Of a DNA stretch of 64,000 nucleotides, positions 23,957 through 34,698 are shown piece by piece. Made by a program: the position numbers and the translations under genes. This DNA comes from Cardiocondyla obscurior (Eukaryota > Arthropoda > Insecta > Hymenoptera > Formicidae). Below the pieces are notes generated by a model. The model saw only the letters and a program-made list of their open reading frames with translations. It ran no database searches and was not told the DNA's origin. Location: positions 994,501 to 1,058,500 of the forward strand of contig NC_091881.1 of assembly GCF_019399895.1 (NCBI RefSeq), in the 5' to 3' direction. Position 1 is the first letter of the stretch, and each line of letters opens with the position of its first letter.

Positions 23957-26494
23957 CTTGAAGAAATCACGACGATGGAAAATTGGAAAGACGGAAATGT
24001 AGAAAAGGAATACGACATTCCATAAAGTGACGCGATTTTATTTTAATTATAAATACGCAGCTCTGCGTGTTATAAAAAAATGTACATTGCGCTTTACTAA
24101 TTACGATATTCAAAATAAAAATAGAGCAAGAAACGAATACGTAAAAGATATAAATATTAAAGAAGCTTTATTTGCAAAAGGAAAATTGCTTTAAAGTATC
24201 TACTGTTTATGCTCGATTTGCAACAAGTTTAATTACTTTGCACTACTGCGATGAGAAACATATTAATTGAGTTATGCGTAGGCTTTAATTCTTAAATGCG
24301 TATATCGGAAAATGACCGCGAGTTTCTCACAGGAATATTATCTCGATGGTACTACAAGACAAACAGGAGCTAGCAAAGAGATAAAATCGATAGCAGGAAG
24401 TGAGATAAGTGCGCGTCGACTGTTGTGGCCGATCAAACTAGTTCTGAGACAGTGGACCCGCATGTTAAACACCATGTTTGCGCGCCACTCTGCACGGCAA
24501 TGTCCTCGGTGGACACCATTCTAGACCGAAGAGTGCTATTACCTTACACGACAGAAACTTTTCGCGTCCACGTACGCTCGAGAATTTTTAATGAAATTCA
24601 GTGAATCCTGCAATCGTAACACGAAGGGGCGATTCACGTAAGACGGAACGCCCTAAAGAATCTAAGCTTTATCGCGATACCGAATATCTTAAACGCGTGA
24701 GCGCCGGAGGCGTGGTTGCAACTCGATTAGCGAGTGTGAACATCGCGACTTTCTTATCGCTGAAAGAGCCTGATGAATTTCCCTTTTATCTCTATCTTCC
24801 GCCGTTATAATTTTATCACGGACATTTCTTCTTCTAAACTTCCTTCACGCGGCCTGTAATTTTGTATTCACCTATCCGGCTCGAGGTGTATTGAGAATTA
24901 ATTCGTCCGCCTGCAGTTTGTCGGAGCTTTATTTTAATAAAAGTTTTCTCGTTCGAACGATAATGCGGTAGCGATCGCTTCGCCATTGCACACAGGAGCC
25001 CGGTAAAAATTTCCAAGAACACTTAGACAATACTCGCTTACAAGCATTACAAGAAAGACAGCCTGAAAATACTAGGTTAGTATTATGGGTCTTGTAGTTT
25101 TATGAAACGAGGGTCAGAGAAAGATAATATTTTACGCAGGTCGCGGTGGCATGGCATCTTGAAGAAACCGCGCTCCCACGGGGCGATATGCTGATTGCGT
25201 TAAGGACGTCACGCGAAGCTCGCACTTGCAACCGACTCCTTTTGTTACCGCGAAATTGCACGGTATACGTGAAATCCGGCATGACCGTCATGCGTGCGTC
25301 GGAATTCCCATGTCGTTGTCTCGGTTATAACATCCGGCGCATACACGCGAGAACGATTGACCGGACGGAGTGCAATGACATTAACACTGCGGCCGCGTCC
25401 TGATTGCCGGTCTAGCGATCAAATCACACGAACCATTACATTTCAAAGCAGCGCGAGATTATAGAACGTAATCAACGTGGAAAAGCGCGTCCTCGCACAA
25501 ACTCCAAACTCCGGCGCGAAACTTCTTAGATTTAATTCGAAGGAGATGTAGCGAGGAAAGTTTATCTTGGTCGTATGGTCCCGTCTTACACGCATATCCG
25601 CGGCAACGATATCTAAAATTTCACAGTAATTGGATAATAAGCAAAATGATAATATACGAAAGACGACCTGATACTATTATAATAAAAAAAAGTTACATTA
25701 AATTTTTATTTTTAATAAATGAGAATTTATTTATCTGTCAGTCGCTGGGTTTTTTTTTTCTTTTTTTTTTAATACTCTGTATCTTTATCTTTTCGTGAAT
25801 GTTGAAGCTGCGGTTTTGAATAATTTTATGCGTTTAAACCTTCTGCATGTATTCAGTTCTCTTGTTGACTCGCACAGAAGTTGTCATCATGCAGGAATTT
25901 TCTTTCTCTACCTTTTACCGCAAGATTTCTGTATGAGATGCTTTCGCAATATACGGTAAACATATGGCCGACATTGTCCGCTGCGGGGAACAAGTTTTCG
26001 TGACTCACGCAGCGCGACCGCCGCACTTATGACGCCGGCAGCACGCTGAGAATTCTCTTTTGGGCAGACCGGTCGTGGCCATGCTTTTGTTCGACCACCG
26101 TACGCGATAGGCCTGGCCAATTATGGAAAGTCTTGGTCCATATTGCCCCATTATGCCCTGTTTCTCGGTCCTCGCGGAACCACCTGGCTCCCGCCGAGTG
26201 AAGATAATTTTGCGAAATACTAGTTATATCTTTTCAACTTTCTTGTTCCTTCTGGAATAACCATTGAAAAACGTCATATATTTGAGGGCACTCTTATCAT
26301 TAGCGAGAGCTTCCGCTTAATGTATATTTTTAATTAGAATAATTAATGTTGTCTCGCGTACGTATCACTATCGTTTGCCATTAAATTAATATTTTGCAAT
26401 TAATAACGTAATTTAGAAAATTATTTTAATATATAGTCCTGTTGAGTATATTATTATTTGTATTTTATGCATTTTCAACAAAGATGATATATCA
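23957..26494. other. Mixed non-coding block
   Basis: Alternating AT-rich (23960-24330, 25620-25870, 26220-26490) and GC-richer stretches. A 15-base palindrome at 25279-25293 (GCATGAC, C, GTCATGC) is the only structured item. T-rich tract at about 25749-25770. No exon supported. Confidence 0.5.
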
Positions 26495-26529
26495 CTAACG
26501 TAATCCTTTAATTTTTGTTTCAGGTAAGT
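26495..26529 (+). promoter_or_regulatory. Recursive splice site (ratchet point)
   Basis: In order, the plus strand has CTAAC at 26495-26499 (branch-point consensus, A at 26498), a pyrimidine-rich stretch with no intervening AG (TCCTTTAATTTTTGTTT), then CAG directly followed by GTAAGTT. The acceptor/donor junction is between 26523 and 26524, 25 bases after the branch A. A full acceptor fused to a full donor with no exon between them is the signature of the ratchet points described in long insect introns, which regenerate a donor after each splicing step. CAG/GTAAGT is expected by chance about 0.5 times in both strands of this window, and with a tract and branch point far less often. It implies a long intron of a plus-strand gene; the gene is not identifiable here. 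Confidence 0.6.
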
Positions 26530-26590
26530 TGCTTCTTGTCTTGGTTAAACTTTTGCATGCGAGCAAGGTTCATCGAGCAGCCTCGTAAGT
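26524..26590 (+). other. Possible recursive-splicing exon and its donor
   Basis: 61 bases after the ratchet junction is a second donor, CTC/GTAAGTA (GT at 26585). In flies and vertebrates recursive sites are often recognised through exon definition using a donor shortly downstream, and this spacing fits. Frame 1 is open across the 61 bases (26524-26584); frame 2 has an immediate TAA. If retained, it would probably act as a poison exon in at least one phase. Confidence 0.4.
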
Positions 26591-27281
26591 ACTCTCCGAG
26601 TGACCATAAGTTCGCGGGTTGTCTAATCGATATTGGCGGAAATTACCGTGAAAGAATTTTATTGCCAGTTACTGCTATTGTCGTATGCGCCCATTATTCG
26701 TATCCGGTATTACTTTCCGTGATACGAGATTCGCGTAATTAATATTTAAATTTTTGCTAGAAATTCCGACGAGATTTTTCGCGTGTTCCGCGCGAATGTT
26801 TCGAGTGTTCACGAAATTAAATCAGTTGGCGTATACTGACGACGTTTCTCACATCGTTGCTCGATCCTTTTCACAGGAAAAAGGGAGAAATAGAACACGC
26901 GATTCTTCAACAACTATTTATTTTACGCGAAGATACTTACTGACAATTACCACAATAAATATGTGAATGCGTTTTGAATCGGTAAAACAATGATCTTCGG
27001 AAGAATCGTGCATATTTTTATCGAAGCTCCCAAGCGACTTGAAATTCCAAGTTCCACTATAGATTTTTTTTTCTCGAAGTAACAACTCGTTCAATTACAA
27101 TTTTTCTTTTATTTTTAAATATATTACAAGCATACGCGCGTGTACAATGCGATATGTACGTAAATATTAAAAAGAAAGGACTCGCACATTTCATGATTAT
27201 CAAGTGTAACGGGATACAAGTGTAACAGCACTCTTTTTGATCCATTCGAGCGATTTTCATTACGGTCTCTCCGGACGAGAC
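26591..27281. other. Non-coding block after the ratchet point
   Basis: Mixed composition with no further strong splice sites. Open frames at 26515-26742 and 26754-26966 run through or near the splice motif and have no recognisable content. Confidence 0.5.
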
Positions 27282-27295
27282 TTTTTTTTCCCCCC
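27282..27295 (+). repeat. T8-C6 homopolymer junction
   Basis: Eight T followed directly by six C, then A and T4. One of three such homopolymer junctions in the window. Confidence 0.9.
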
Positions 27296-29406
27296 ATTTT
27301 ATTAATATACGCTGGCACAATCTTGTAAAACATATGAGCGCTATTCGAGAAAGGAACGACGGTGCACGCTCGGGTTAACCAATTTCATCCGCGGAGATCT
27401 AATTTCCCGCCGTCAAGACGCGTTACGCCGAGGACATCCGCCGCGTTCCTCTTTATAATACGGCTCGTTTCCCCGCTGTAAACGCGCCAGTCGGAATTGC
27501 GTCCCCGTTGTAAATCTCGGTACATTCTTACTCGGGATGACTCCCTCCCGCGGGAACTCCCTTCGGGTCTTATGCTTTTCGCTCGCAGCACCTCGTGCAA
27601 TTAAATAGTATGCTCCCAAAACTCACTCCATTGGACCGAGATTGGATTCCCCATGGAACTTTCACCGAAATATGAACGTTTAGCACGTGGAATGTAAAGT
27701 GAAGTCATTTTAGGAATTTCGATGATAGTACATCTAAGAAATGTATTTTAAAAGACGGAGTTTGAAGAAATATAATACAAATCAAAGAAACGTATTTAAA
27801 AAAAAGGGGAAAATTTAATTGGTGATTTATATCTTTGATATTATTTCATTAAAAAAATTTTTTATTGCTTTTGATTTTTATAAAATATTAAATATGCCGA
27901 AATAAAATGAGTAATTTTATTTGGAGAATTAATTTATTATATTACTAATATTACTAATATTACTTTTCATACTACATCTTAATATTGCATATTAAAATAT
28001 GCATGTAATTCTATATGATTTGAGAGCGTTCTAATTATTATTATTAGCCCCAGGCTGCATTAATATGAATGTATTATCATATATTGTGCATATTTAACTA
28101 ATTAAGATCTGTCTCCTAAATGTACGAATTATATTTATCGGCGAATGCAAATCTTCGTCATTATGCGATCTACGCTGGTAAACGACGATACTCCTATCGG
28201 AGACGACACTCTCATAGGACCCGAGCGAGGTACGCGCGGCATTCCCTGAGAATATATACCCCGGCATTTACGTGCACACGGTCATCATTAATGGTAATCG
28301 ACGTCGCTTCCTTTGAGAGATCCCGAAGACGCGTTCGAATCTCTACGCGAAGCGTCAGGATATAATCGTCACGCGTTTGCCAACCGCGCGATTAGCATAT
28401 ACGACTACAGAAGATGCAATTAGATGGGACTTTCGCATTTTTCTCTTCGTATTTTTTTTTTCCACAAAGAAAAGAAATTAAAATTTGTACAAGAGGTATT
28501 TTTCTATGAATAGAGATTTTTTTTTTTGTCGGTGTGATCAAATAAATGGCTTTATGCTTGGAAGGGCAGAACATGCAACGATTGTTGATAGGTGAGAGTC
28601 CCCTGAATTTTATAATATGCGGGCACGATTCTTAAGCTCGCGGGATATGTAAATCGCACGCATAATACACGGTCATCAGGATCGCATCGCATCGTAAAAA
28701 AGAACTCACCACGCCCAACTGCGCTCTGTGATAGTACGTTATTACCGCGCTACTCGTCTTTCTTGTGAGAAGGAATTATGTTCATTAATATGACTCTAAG
28801 GGTTGGTTAACGAGCGTTTGTTAGGGTCGGTTAATTTACAGGCGCGATAAAGTTTTCTGCCTTTGTTAAAAAACGAAATACCGATTCCGTGCGTGCAGTT
28901 TTGTGCCAAAGCTCATTAAAAATATTTATTATGAATTTTTAATAACAATTAATTCGTCTAATGGTTATTCCAGCACATTTTATTCGATAATCAGTGCTAC
29001 GATCTCCGAGAGAACCGGCTTCCGAGGTCTGCAATCGACGGGAAATGTAACGATCGAACAAGTTTTTGTGTACGCCCGGAATGTTCAATCGGTCTTACTG
29101 CTGCGATACGCGACGCGATAAGAAACGCCATAATGACGGGATATTGCGTAACGTTAATACACACGCTTAACACTCGAACTGTTCTCGCGCTAAAATTTCT
29201 CTCATCCGGAAATAAAATTGGCAATCAAATAGCCGGGTTCAACTCGAAATGCGAGAACAAACGGAGACCTGAACGTCAGTCGAGATCATCGACGACGCGC
29301 AACACAATGATTAATGAGAATGAAGCATGACGTAAATACCCGACATTAATTTCGCGCGAGATCCCTTTGAATACAATATTTGAATTGGATTTCATGTGAC
29401 ACTTAC
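27296..29406. other. Non-coding block with a 9-bp tandem repeat
   Basis: TATTACTAA is repeated 2.8 times at 27940-27964. ATCGC words are tandem at about 28680-28694. T runs lie at about 28447 and 28508. 27700-28080 is very AT-rich. No coding support; the 60-87 residue frames have no motif. Confidence 0.5.
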
Positions 29407-29546
29407 CTGCACACCGGCGCGATGCAGTGGCAGGTCCAATTACATGAATTCCACTTTATGCACGCGGCACCTTGGTCTTGTTCTACGCGCACGTCATTAA
29501 TATCATTCGTGCATTTTCCGTCCGCGGGCTGCGAACTCTCTGCGTA
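29407..29546 (-). other. Possible minus-strand exon, Cys-rich frame ending at a perfect donor
   Basis: On the minus strand an open frame of 46 codons ends in CAG/GTAAGTG (intron begins at 29406), one of only two CAG/GTAAGT sites seen on either strand. Its last 18 residues include five cysteines spaced C-x5-C-x3-C-x-C-x4-C, with a sixth 17 residues earlier, as in small secreted cysteine-rich modules. I cannot match it to a family; it is not a proper pacifastin pattern. Against it: no good acceptor lies upstream (nearest CAGs lack pyrimidine tracts), there is no in-frame ATG, and part of it resembles a sequence near 30000 in which the cysteines are absent. Confidence 0.2.
29419..29463. repeat. 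Short dispersed element, copy 1
   Basis: This segment shares GGCGCG, then TCCAATTAC-NN-GAATTCC (16 of 18 positions) and TTAT in order with a segment near 29993-30042. It may be a short interspersed element or a duplicated regulatory module carrying a TAATTG homeodomain-type core. Confidence 0.35.
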
Positions 29547-29992
29547 TTAGGTCACGATTTCACGCGGCCCTTTGATCAACGTCGAAACGTTCGCGCAAAA
29601 GTGCTCGCTGAAATGCCGTTGACACTCAAATGCGCCATATTATACGGCGCTTTGCTTTGTCGAGAGTCTCAATCGAGCCTCGTCTTCTATTTGCGCGGAT
29701 AAAAGTACACGTATAAATAGTCTGAACTTTGCAAGTGCGCAAAGTCTGCTAAAGTATCGCGCTTCTAAGAGGCGAAATATCAAGCAAATAATTTAATAAC
29801 GTAACTTAATTATTTTTCGGCAAAGGAACGTTCGTTGCTTATCTACGGATTACAAAGGCGTATATTTTCTGTAGGAAAGCTAGATCACTCTGGTTAGTCA
29901 TTTGATGGACATTTCGCGAAACGTATTGTCCTATGCGGGAATTAATTAAGGCTAAATTAGAGCTTTAAACCGACACGTAACGCGTTCGCTGG
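29547..29992. other. Non-coding stretch
   Basis: Mixed composition. A TATAAATA word at 29712 has no initiator consensus about 30 bases downstream. Nothing else seen. Confidence 0.5.
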
Positions 29993-30042
29993 CGCGTAAT
30001 GGCTGCTCCAATTACGCGAATTCCGCGTTATACTTTACGTCG
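29993..30042. repeat. Short dispersed element, copy 2
   Basis: Partner of 29419-29463, same orientation, about 575 bases downstream. The shared core is TCCAATTAC, two variable bases, then GAATTCC. A 16-bp perfect palindrome (CGTCGTCG with CGACGACG, 30038-30053) overlaps its end. Confidence 0.35.
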
Positions 30043-30053
30043 TCGCGACGACG

Positions 30054-31502
30054 CCCCGGCGTTAACGCTCCGTTAATACGTAGGTAGACATTAGGTAAGA
30101 GCTTGAAGCTCGTGTGTTAAAGCCTGTGCGCTGCTAGGTACGCCTGTGTGCGCAGGGCTTCGAGAAAGCGACCTCCGTTGCATCGTCACGGTCGAGGTGG
30201 AGGCTATCGTTCCTCAGCGAACGAAGAAAACTGCGCTCTTCTCCTCTAATTGTTTTAATGACTCGCCTCACCCGGCACTGTCATTCCTCCCTCCCGGCCC
30301 TCCTTTTTCCCTCCGTTTTTCTCCCCGAACCCCGTCCGCCTTTCCGCTGGCGTTTCTCCTCGACGATCGGCGGTACTCCTTTCCGTATCCTGTTAACGTG
30401 TAGATTGAAAGAAAGGGATCCTGTTGCAGGATAAGCTGATTCGATGATCGAGAAATTCCAGACGGTTGTGTTATTGATACGAAGATATTTATATCAATTA
30501 GCTGCAACAGCTTTATTCTATTTTATCCCGTTTTATTATTTATTTTCAAACACCTTGCGACGACTATTTATTTTACATTAATGGAATTATCAAGTAAATC
30601 GGTGTTCTATTCTTTGTGTTGCTACATAAATTTCCGTTTTACAAGATCTCACGAGTACGCTTGATCGATGAATCGACGTATCTATTCGCAAGACGCCTCT
30701 CAACGGGGCACTTGCCACGGTGTTAATTAAAATTGCATCCTATGATGTGCCGTTCGGGGCGCAAAGTGCACATCGTGCCAGGCCACTGATGGCACTTGAC
30801 ATCGGGCTCGTCACGCGTGGGAAGTAAATTAACTGAGCTGAGCGCTTTACCACCCTCAAGACGACCTTTTTTAAGAAAAAAGTCACAAGAAAGGAGATCG
30901 AAACTTAAGAGAAGCGAAGTAAAAGTTCCCAGTAATTTGTCTTTATATTTAATAAGAAAGAGAAACAAAATTTCACGAGTATTTTTAATGCTCGATAACG
31001 CAGATATTTTATACTTGCGCCATTAGAAAAGAATATCTCTGAAAATTGTTTAGGTACATCTCGTCCGTAAAATTTCTTATTTTTCACTTTCTCGCCATAC
31101 ACCCGAGTTTAATGCTCGAACAAAAATCCAGTCGACGGTAAAAGGCACGGTCGTGAATTCAGTAACGCCGATCCCGGGAATCCCACGTGTCCCTTGCGGA
31201 AGGCGCAAGATACAAAACCCGGCGCGATCACGATGACGTTCCGCGCGATAATCCCGGCGCGTATCCGCAAAACTGACGCGACGAACGAGAGATTCTTCGG
31301 GGCGGATAAATCGAAAGAGCGGTTGTCGGTTTCCACCGCGTTTCCTGCTCGCGCTCCGGCATTGCGATCCTCTCTTTCTCTTCCCGATGCACAAAAAGTG
31401 GAGCCATCGACGCGAGGTTACCTACGGGATCGCCTATTATACCGGTATAATCCCCGCGGGGCCTATCCGGGATTTCTCTGCCTCTATGGTCATCTCTCTT
31501 TC
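30054..31502. other. Non-coding block with a loose fold-back
   Basis: CTGTTGCAG at 30421-30429 pairs with CTGCAACAG at 30502-30510. After a 6-base bulge a further 10 bp pair with one bulge and two G-T pairs, leaving a 45-base loop. The big bulge and loop make it a poor pre-miRNA. 31080-31480 is CpG-rich and yields overlapping shadow frames on both strands. Confidence 0.5.
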
Positions 31503-31525
31503 TTTTTTTTTTTTTTTTTTTTTTT
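31503..31525 (+). repeat. 23-base T run
   Basis: An uninterrupted T run embedded in a TCTC-rich pyrimidine tract. Overlapping frames that read as poly-Phe or poly-Lys are translations of it. Confidence 0.9.
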
Positions 31526-33089
31526 ATTTTCTCTCTCTTTCCCTGGCGATACTCTCCCATCGGTTGAGGAGCACACAAACACAATGTAAACGCGTATGTC
31601 CGTGTAAGTCCGACCGAAATCTTTTTCTCCACGGCGCGTTCCCGCTTTTGGTCTCGCGTCTCGAGGGGAGACGCGACGAAGGAAGGCGAGGATTAGAGCC
31701 ACGGTACTCGCGGTGTCGGGGCTAAGCCTCCGTTCACGATACGGGATTATATGCACGAGTGAAATATCGCGCGTATCCATTTCAACCTCGTCCCCGTCGC
31801 CGCTCGCTCGCTTCCGTCCCGCGTTTTCACTTCGAATTTATATACCGTGGCGATAGTTTCCATTATACATATATATATTTAGGATAATAACATCTGCTCT
31901 TCGTAATAACCTTACTCGTGGTGTAGCGAATATTTTGATAGTAACCCTAGAATATCGAAGCACCTTAATAGCAATCATGGAAAATGTAGAGATTGTAATC
32001 TTAGAATATTTCATTGTTAAGATTGCTACAGAGAGAGAAAAACTACTCAGAGAGATATATTAAAAATAATAATATTAAAATACGCCAGAAGCGTGCGCGA
32101 GTAGTTTACAAAATTTTTTTAATTCCTCGACATACGCTGCTTATCTTTTTTTTATCTCTTTTAATTTTTTTTTTTTTTTAATGTATGTAGTATTTATGTA
32201 TATCTGCATAATTTGAGGGAAAAAATTTGAAAACAAAGAGTTTTCCTAAAAATGCAGTAACGAAGTTGCAACGATATTGCCTAATACAGAGTGATATCGA
32301 TCTTCCCCGGGAGTAGAAATTATGCATCCATCGACAGTCGTCATACTTCTCAGGTATATCGAGGTTGTCGGGATCAAAGGCTGTCGGCTCGCTTGGCTGT
32401 CGGTCCTGCTTTCCAGTGCGCATTTCGCAGCTTCGCATACAAGTCGCGTGTGCTCAATATCAACGTTGCATTGTGCGAACGCATCGGGGTTCTCCCTCGC
32501 TTTCTATTTTTCTCTCACCGCTCGCTCAAATCCATATAGGGTGGGTCCTCATGCGCATTCACGGTAAAAATAATCGTTTTTTCTTTATCCAATACAAACC
32601 GGTCGACTTTATTAAAAAAACTTCAAGCGTTTTATTATTTATTAAAAAATTATCTTTATAAAATAGATAATTAATAAACTTCTTGATAATTTTTTAAGCA
32701 GGTAATTTTTCTCGAATACATTCGTCAAATAATTTAAAATTATTTCGGAGCAAGTTAAAAAAAAAAAATTGTAAAAGATTACGTTCAATAATATCTTCTT
32801 CGCGGTACAGGCTATTAGAAATTAAGGAATCCTCTTATGTAATGACAGAGGCGTGGATTTGGAGACACCTTATGCATACGTGTGAACGTCCCAGCCGAGA
32901 TATGTGTTTACAGAGGAGCGGCGTCTTCTAGACAGCTTCGGTATTGTGCTGGTGACTGCTGGCTTATACTTATGTAATGCGAGCCTTCCACCGACACGAA
33001 TGGCTCCCCCCCTTCGTCATTCTACGACTCGCTTCTACCGGGATCTCAGCTGCCATTGAATAACGCGGTTCGACAGCACCGGCGGTAAG
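31526..33089. other. Non-coding block
   Basis: A 15-base word, GTAAYCYTAGAATAT, recurs at 31941 and 31995 with two differences. T-rich tract at about 32160-32180. On the plus strand TTTTTTAAGCAG/GTAATT at 32700 is acceptor-donor-like, but the donor half is weak and there is no good branch point. A TATATAAAC word near 33190 lacks an initiator. Confidence 0.5.
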
Positions 33090-33119
33090 GAACCTCGGAC
33101 GTATTACGTCCGAGGGTTC
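33090..33119. repeat. 30-bp near-perfect palindrome
   Basis: GAACCTCGGACGTA is followed, after one T, by TACGTCCGAGGGTTC, its reverse complement with one extra G. The arms are 14 bp with a single-base centre, so it can extrude as a cruciform rather than an ordinary RNA hairpin. A 9-base direct repeat, TCTCAGCTG, occurs at 33044-33052 and again immediately after the palindrome at 33118-33126. Arms this long are not expected by chance in 64 kb. Candidate dimer-binding site or fold-back scar. Confidence 0.85.
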
Positions 33120-33126
33120 TCAGCTG

Positions 33127-34683
33127 ACGTAATCCAGTTGCCGAAGACGAGCGAGAAGTGATGCGATGTGATCCACCGGTCCGTCTGTTCTATATAAACC
33201 TTCTCTGATCTACGACATCTGGTACGATGTGATCTTCCCGACCGCATTGTAATAACACGTACGAAATCGGACGGCAAGCAGAACCATGTCGGTGTGCGGG
33301 ATATAAATGACCGCCGCTCGAGATAGAGCTCCCCGAAGTCAATATTCGTGTTCCACGTGGTGCCCTACGAATCGCGCGATCGTTCTTGGTTGCAGGTATC
33401 GTCAAACTGAGAATTGTAACGATTGTCTCAATTGCGGTATCTCAAAAATAAAAAAAATGACCGTATAATTAAATGCAACAATTATTTTTCGATTGAAGTT
33501 AGAATGTTACATTAAATTACATTAAAAAGTTATAATAATAGCATTTTTTAAATTTTACTCAATAATATTGAACAACTGGTTTACGTTTAGAACTCGATTG
33601 CAACCGGGAGTTGCAAAAGAGAAGTGAATGGATTTGTAAAATCTCGATTACGTGAACAAGTGTCTCGTAATGGCGTTTAAAAGTAGCTGGATAGAAATAT
33701 GGTAAATAAAATAATCATGCGCTTAGCGAGCGGTTAATAAAATTTATGTAATCGATGAGAAATTACTTGCTTCGAGCGTATTACCGAGGACTGCTTTGAG
33801 CGTAGGTCAACGGCAAGTCGTTTTGCCTCCGTTCGAAACTCGACGAGAGTCGCTAATGCCTGTAAAATTCCGGAATTATACGGTTCTTAAGTGCTTCCGC
33901 CAGCGCAACGAATTTACGTTAATACCCAACGAAAGTTTTCGCGACGCGTAAAAACTTAGCGCCTCCCTTCGTTTAGGACTTGCAAACGAATTCAAGTATA
34001 TACACGCTAGAACGACGACGGCTAATGCGATTTGAAATGAAAAATGTTAACGAATTTTTAAAACGTCGCGACGTGAAACAGGAAACTTTAAGGGCCCAGT
34101 TATGTATGTAATTCATAAGTAGCCCGGTCGTAAACGGTGACCCTGTTCCTTTTTCACGCCGCCATTTCATTTTTTCGCCAGGCTTTCTTTCTTTCCACTC
34201 CGCATCTTTCTCGCCTGCTTTTTCGTGACCCGTAAAATCGCAAACCCAGCTCGTTGACCCGTGGATATTGGTCCGTATTCCCACCCCATTTAGCGCTACA
34301 TTTAACGTTAAAAACCTCGTCCAACTTTAGATTTTATCATTCTAATGCCGCGATCGCATTCGGTATTAATGCGAGATGAAAATTGGATGTCGCATCTAAA
34401 GGTGGAATGTGCGAATGAGACTGCTAGTAATTTCATCAAATAATAGCGGGCAAGAAACTTCTTATAATTTGATAAATAAAAATCCATTTTTTTTTCGAAA
34501 CAACTGTACGTAATTTAATTCAGAGATAAAATTGAGGATTCTTGAATAGTATTTTATATATTCGAAAATAATATAGAAAGATAATAAAATTATACGAAAA
34601 TGTTGTCTCGTCACACATACACCTGCAGATAAAATTTTAATAAAAGACCACGTTTCGTAAGTATCAAAAGAATAAATTTTACT
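33127..34683. other. Non-coding block
   Basis: GC-richer at 33130-33420, AT-rich at 33420-33760, mixed thereafter. Plus-strand TTCTTGGTTGCAG/GTATCG near 33393 is acceptor-like with a weak donor half. No coding support. Confidence 0.5.
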
Positions 34684-34698
34684 GGGGGGTTTTTTTTT
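34684..34698 (+). repeat. G6-T9 homopolymer junction
   Basis: Six G followed directly by nine T, which on the other strand is A9-C6, similar to the junction at 19006. Third such junction in the window. Confidence 0.9.

Noticed and set aside
29712..29719. TATAAATA words (29712, 47703, 51869) as TATA promoters
   Set aside because: None has an initiator consensus 25-35 bases downstream; AT-rich sequence produces such words freely.
30421..30510. Fold-back at 30.4 kb as a microRNA precursor
   Set aside because: Six-base bulge and a 45-base loop do not fit a pre-miRNA.
32680..32706. Second plus-strand ratchet point (AAGCAG/GTAATT)
   Set aside because: The donor half is weak and no branch-point consensus is present.
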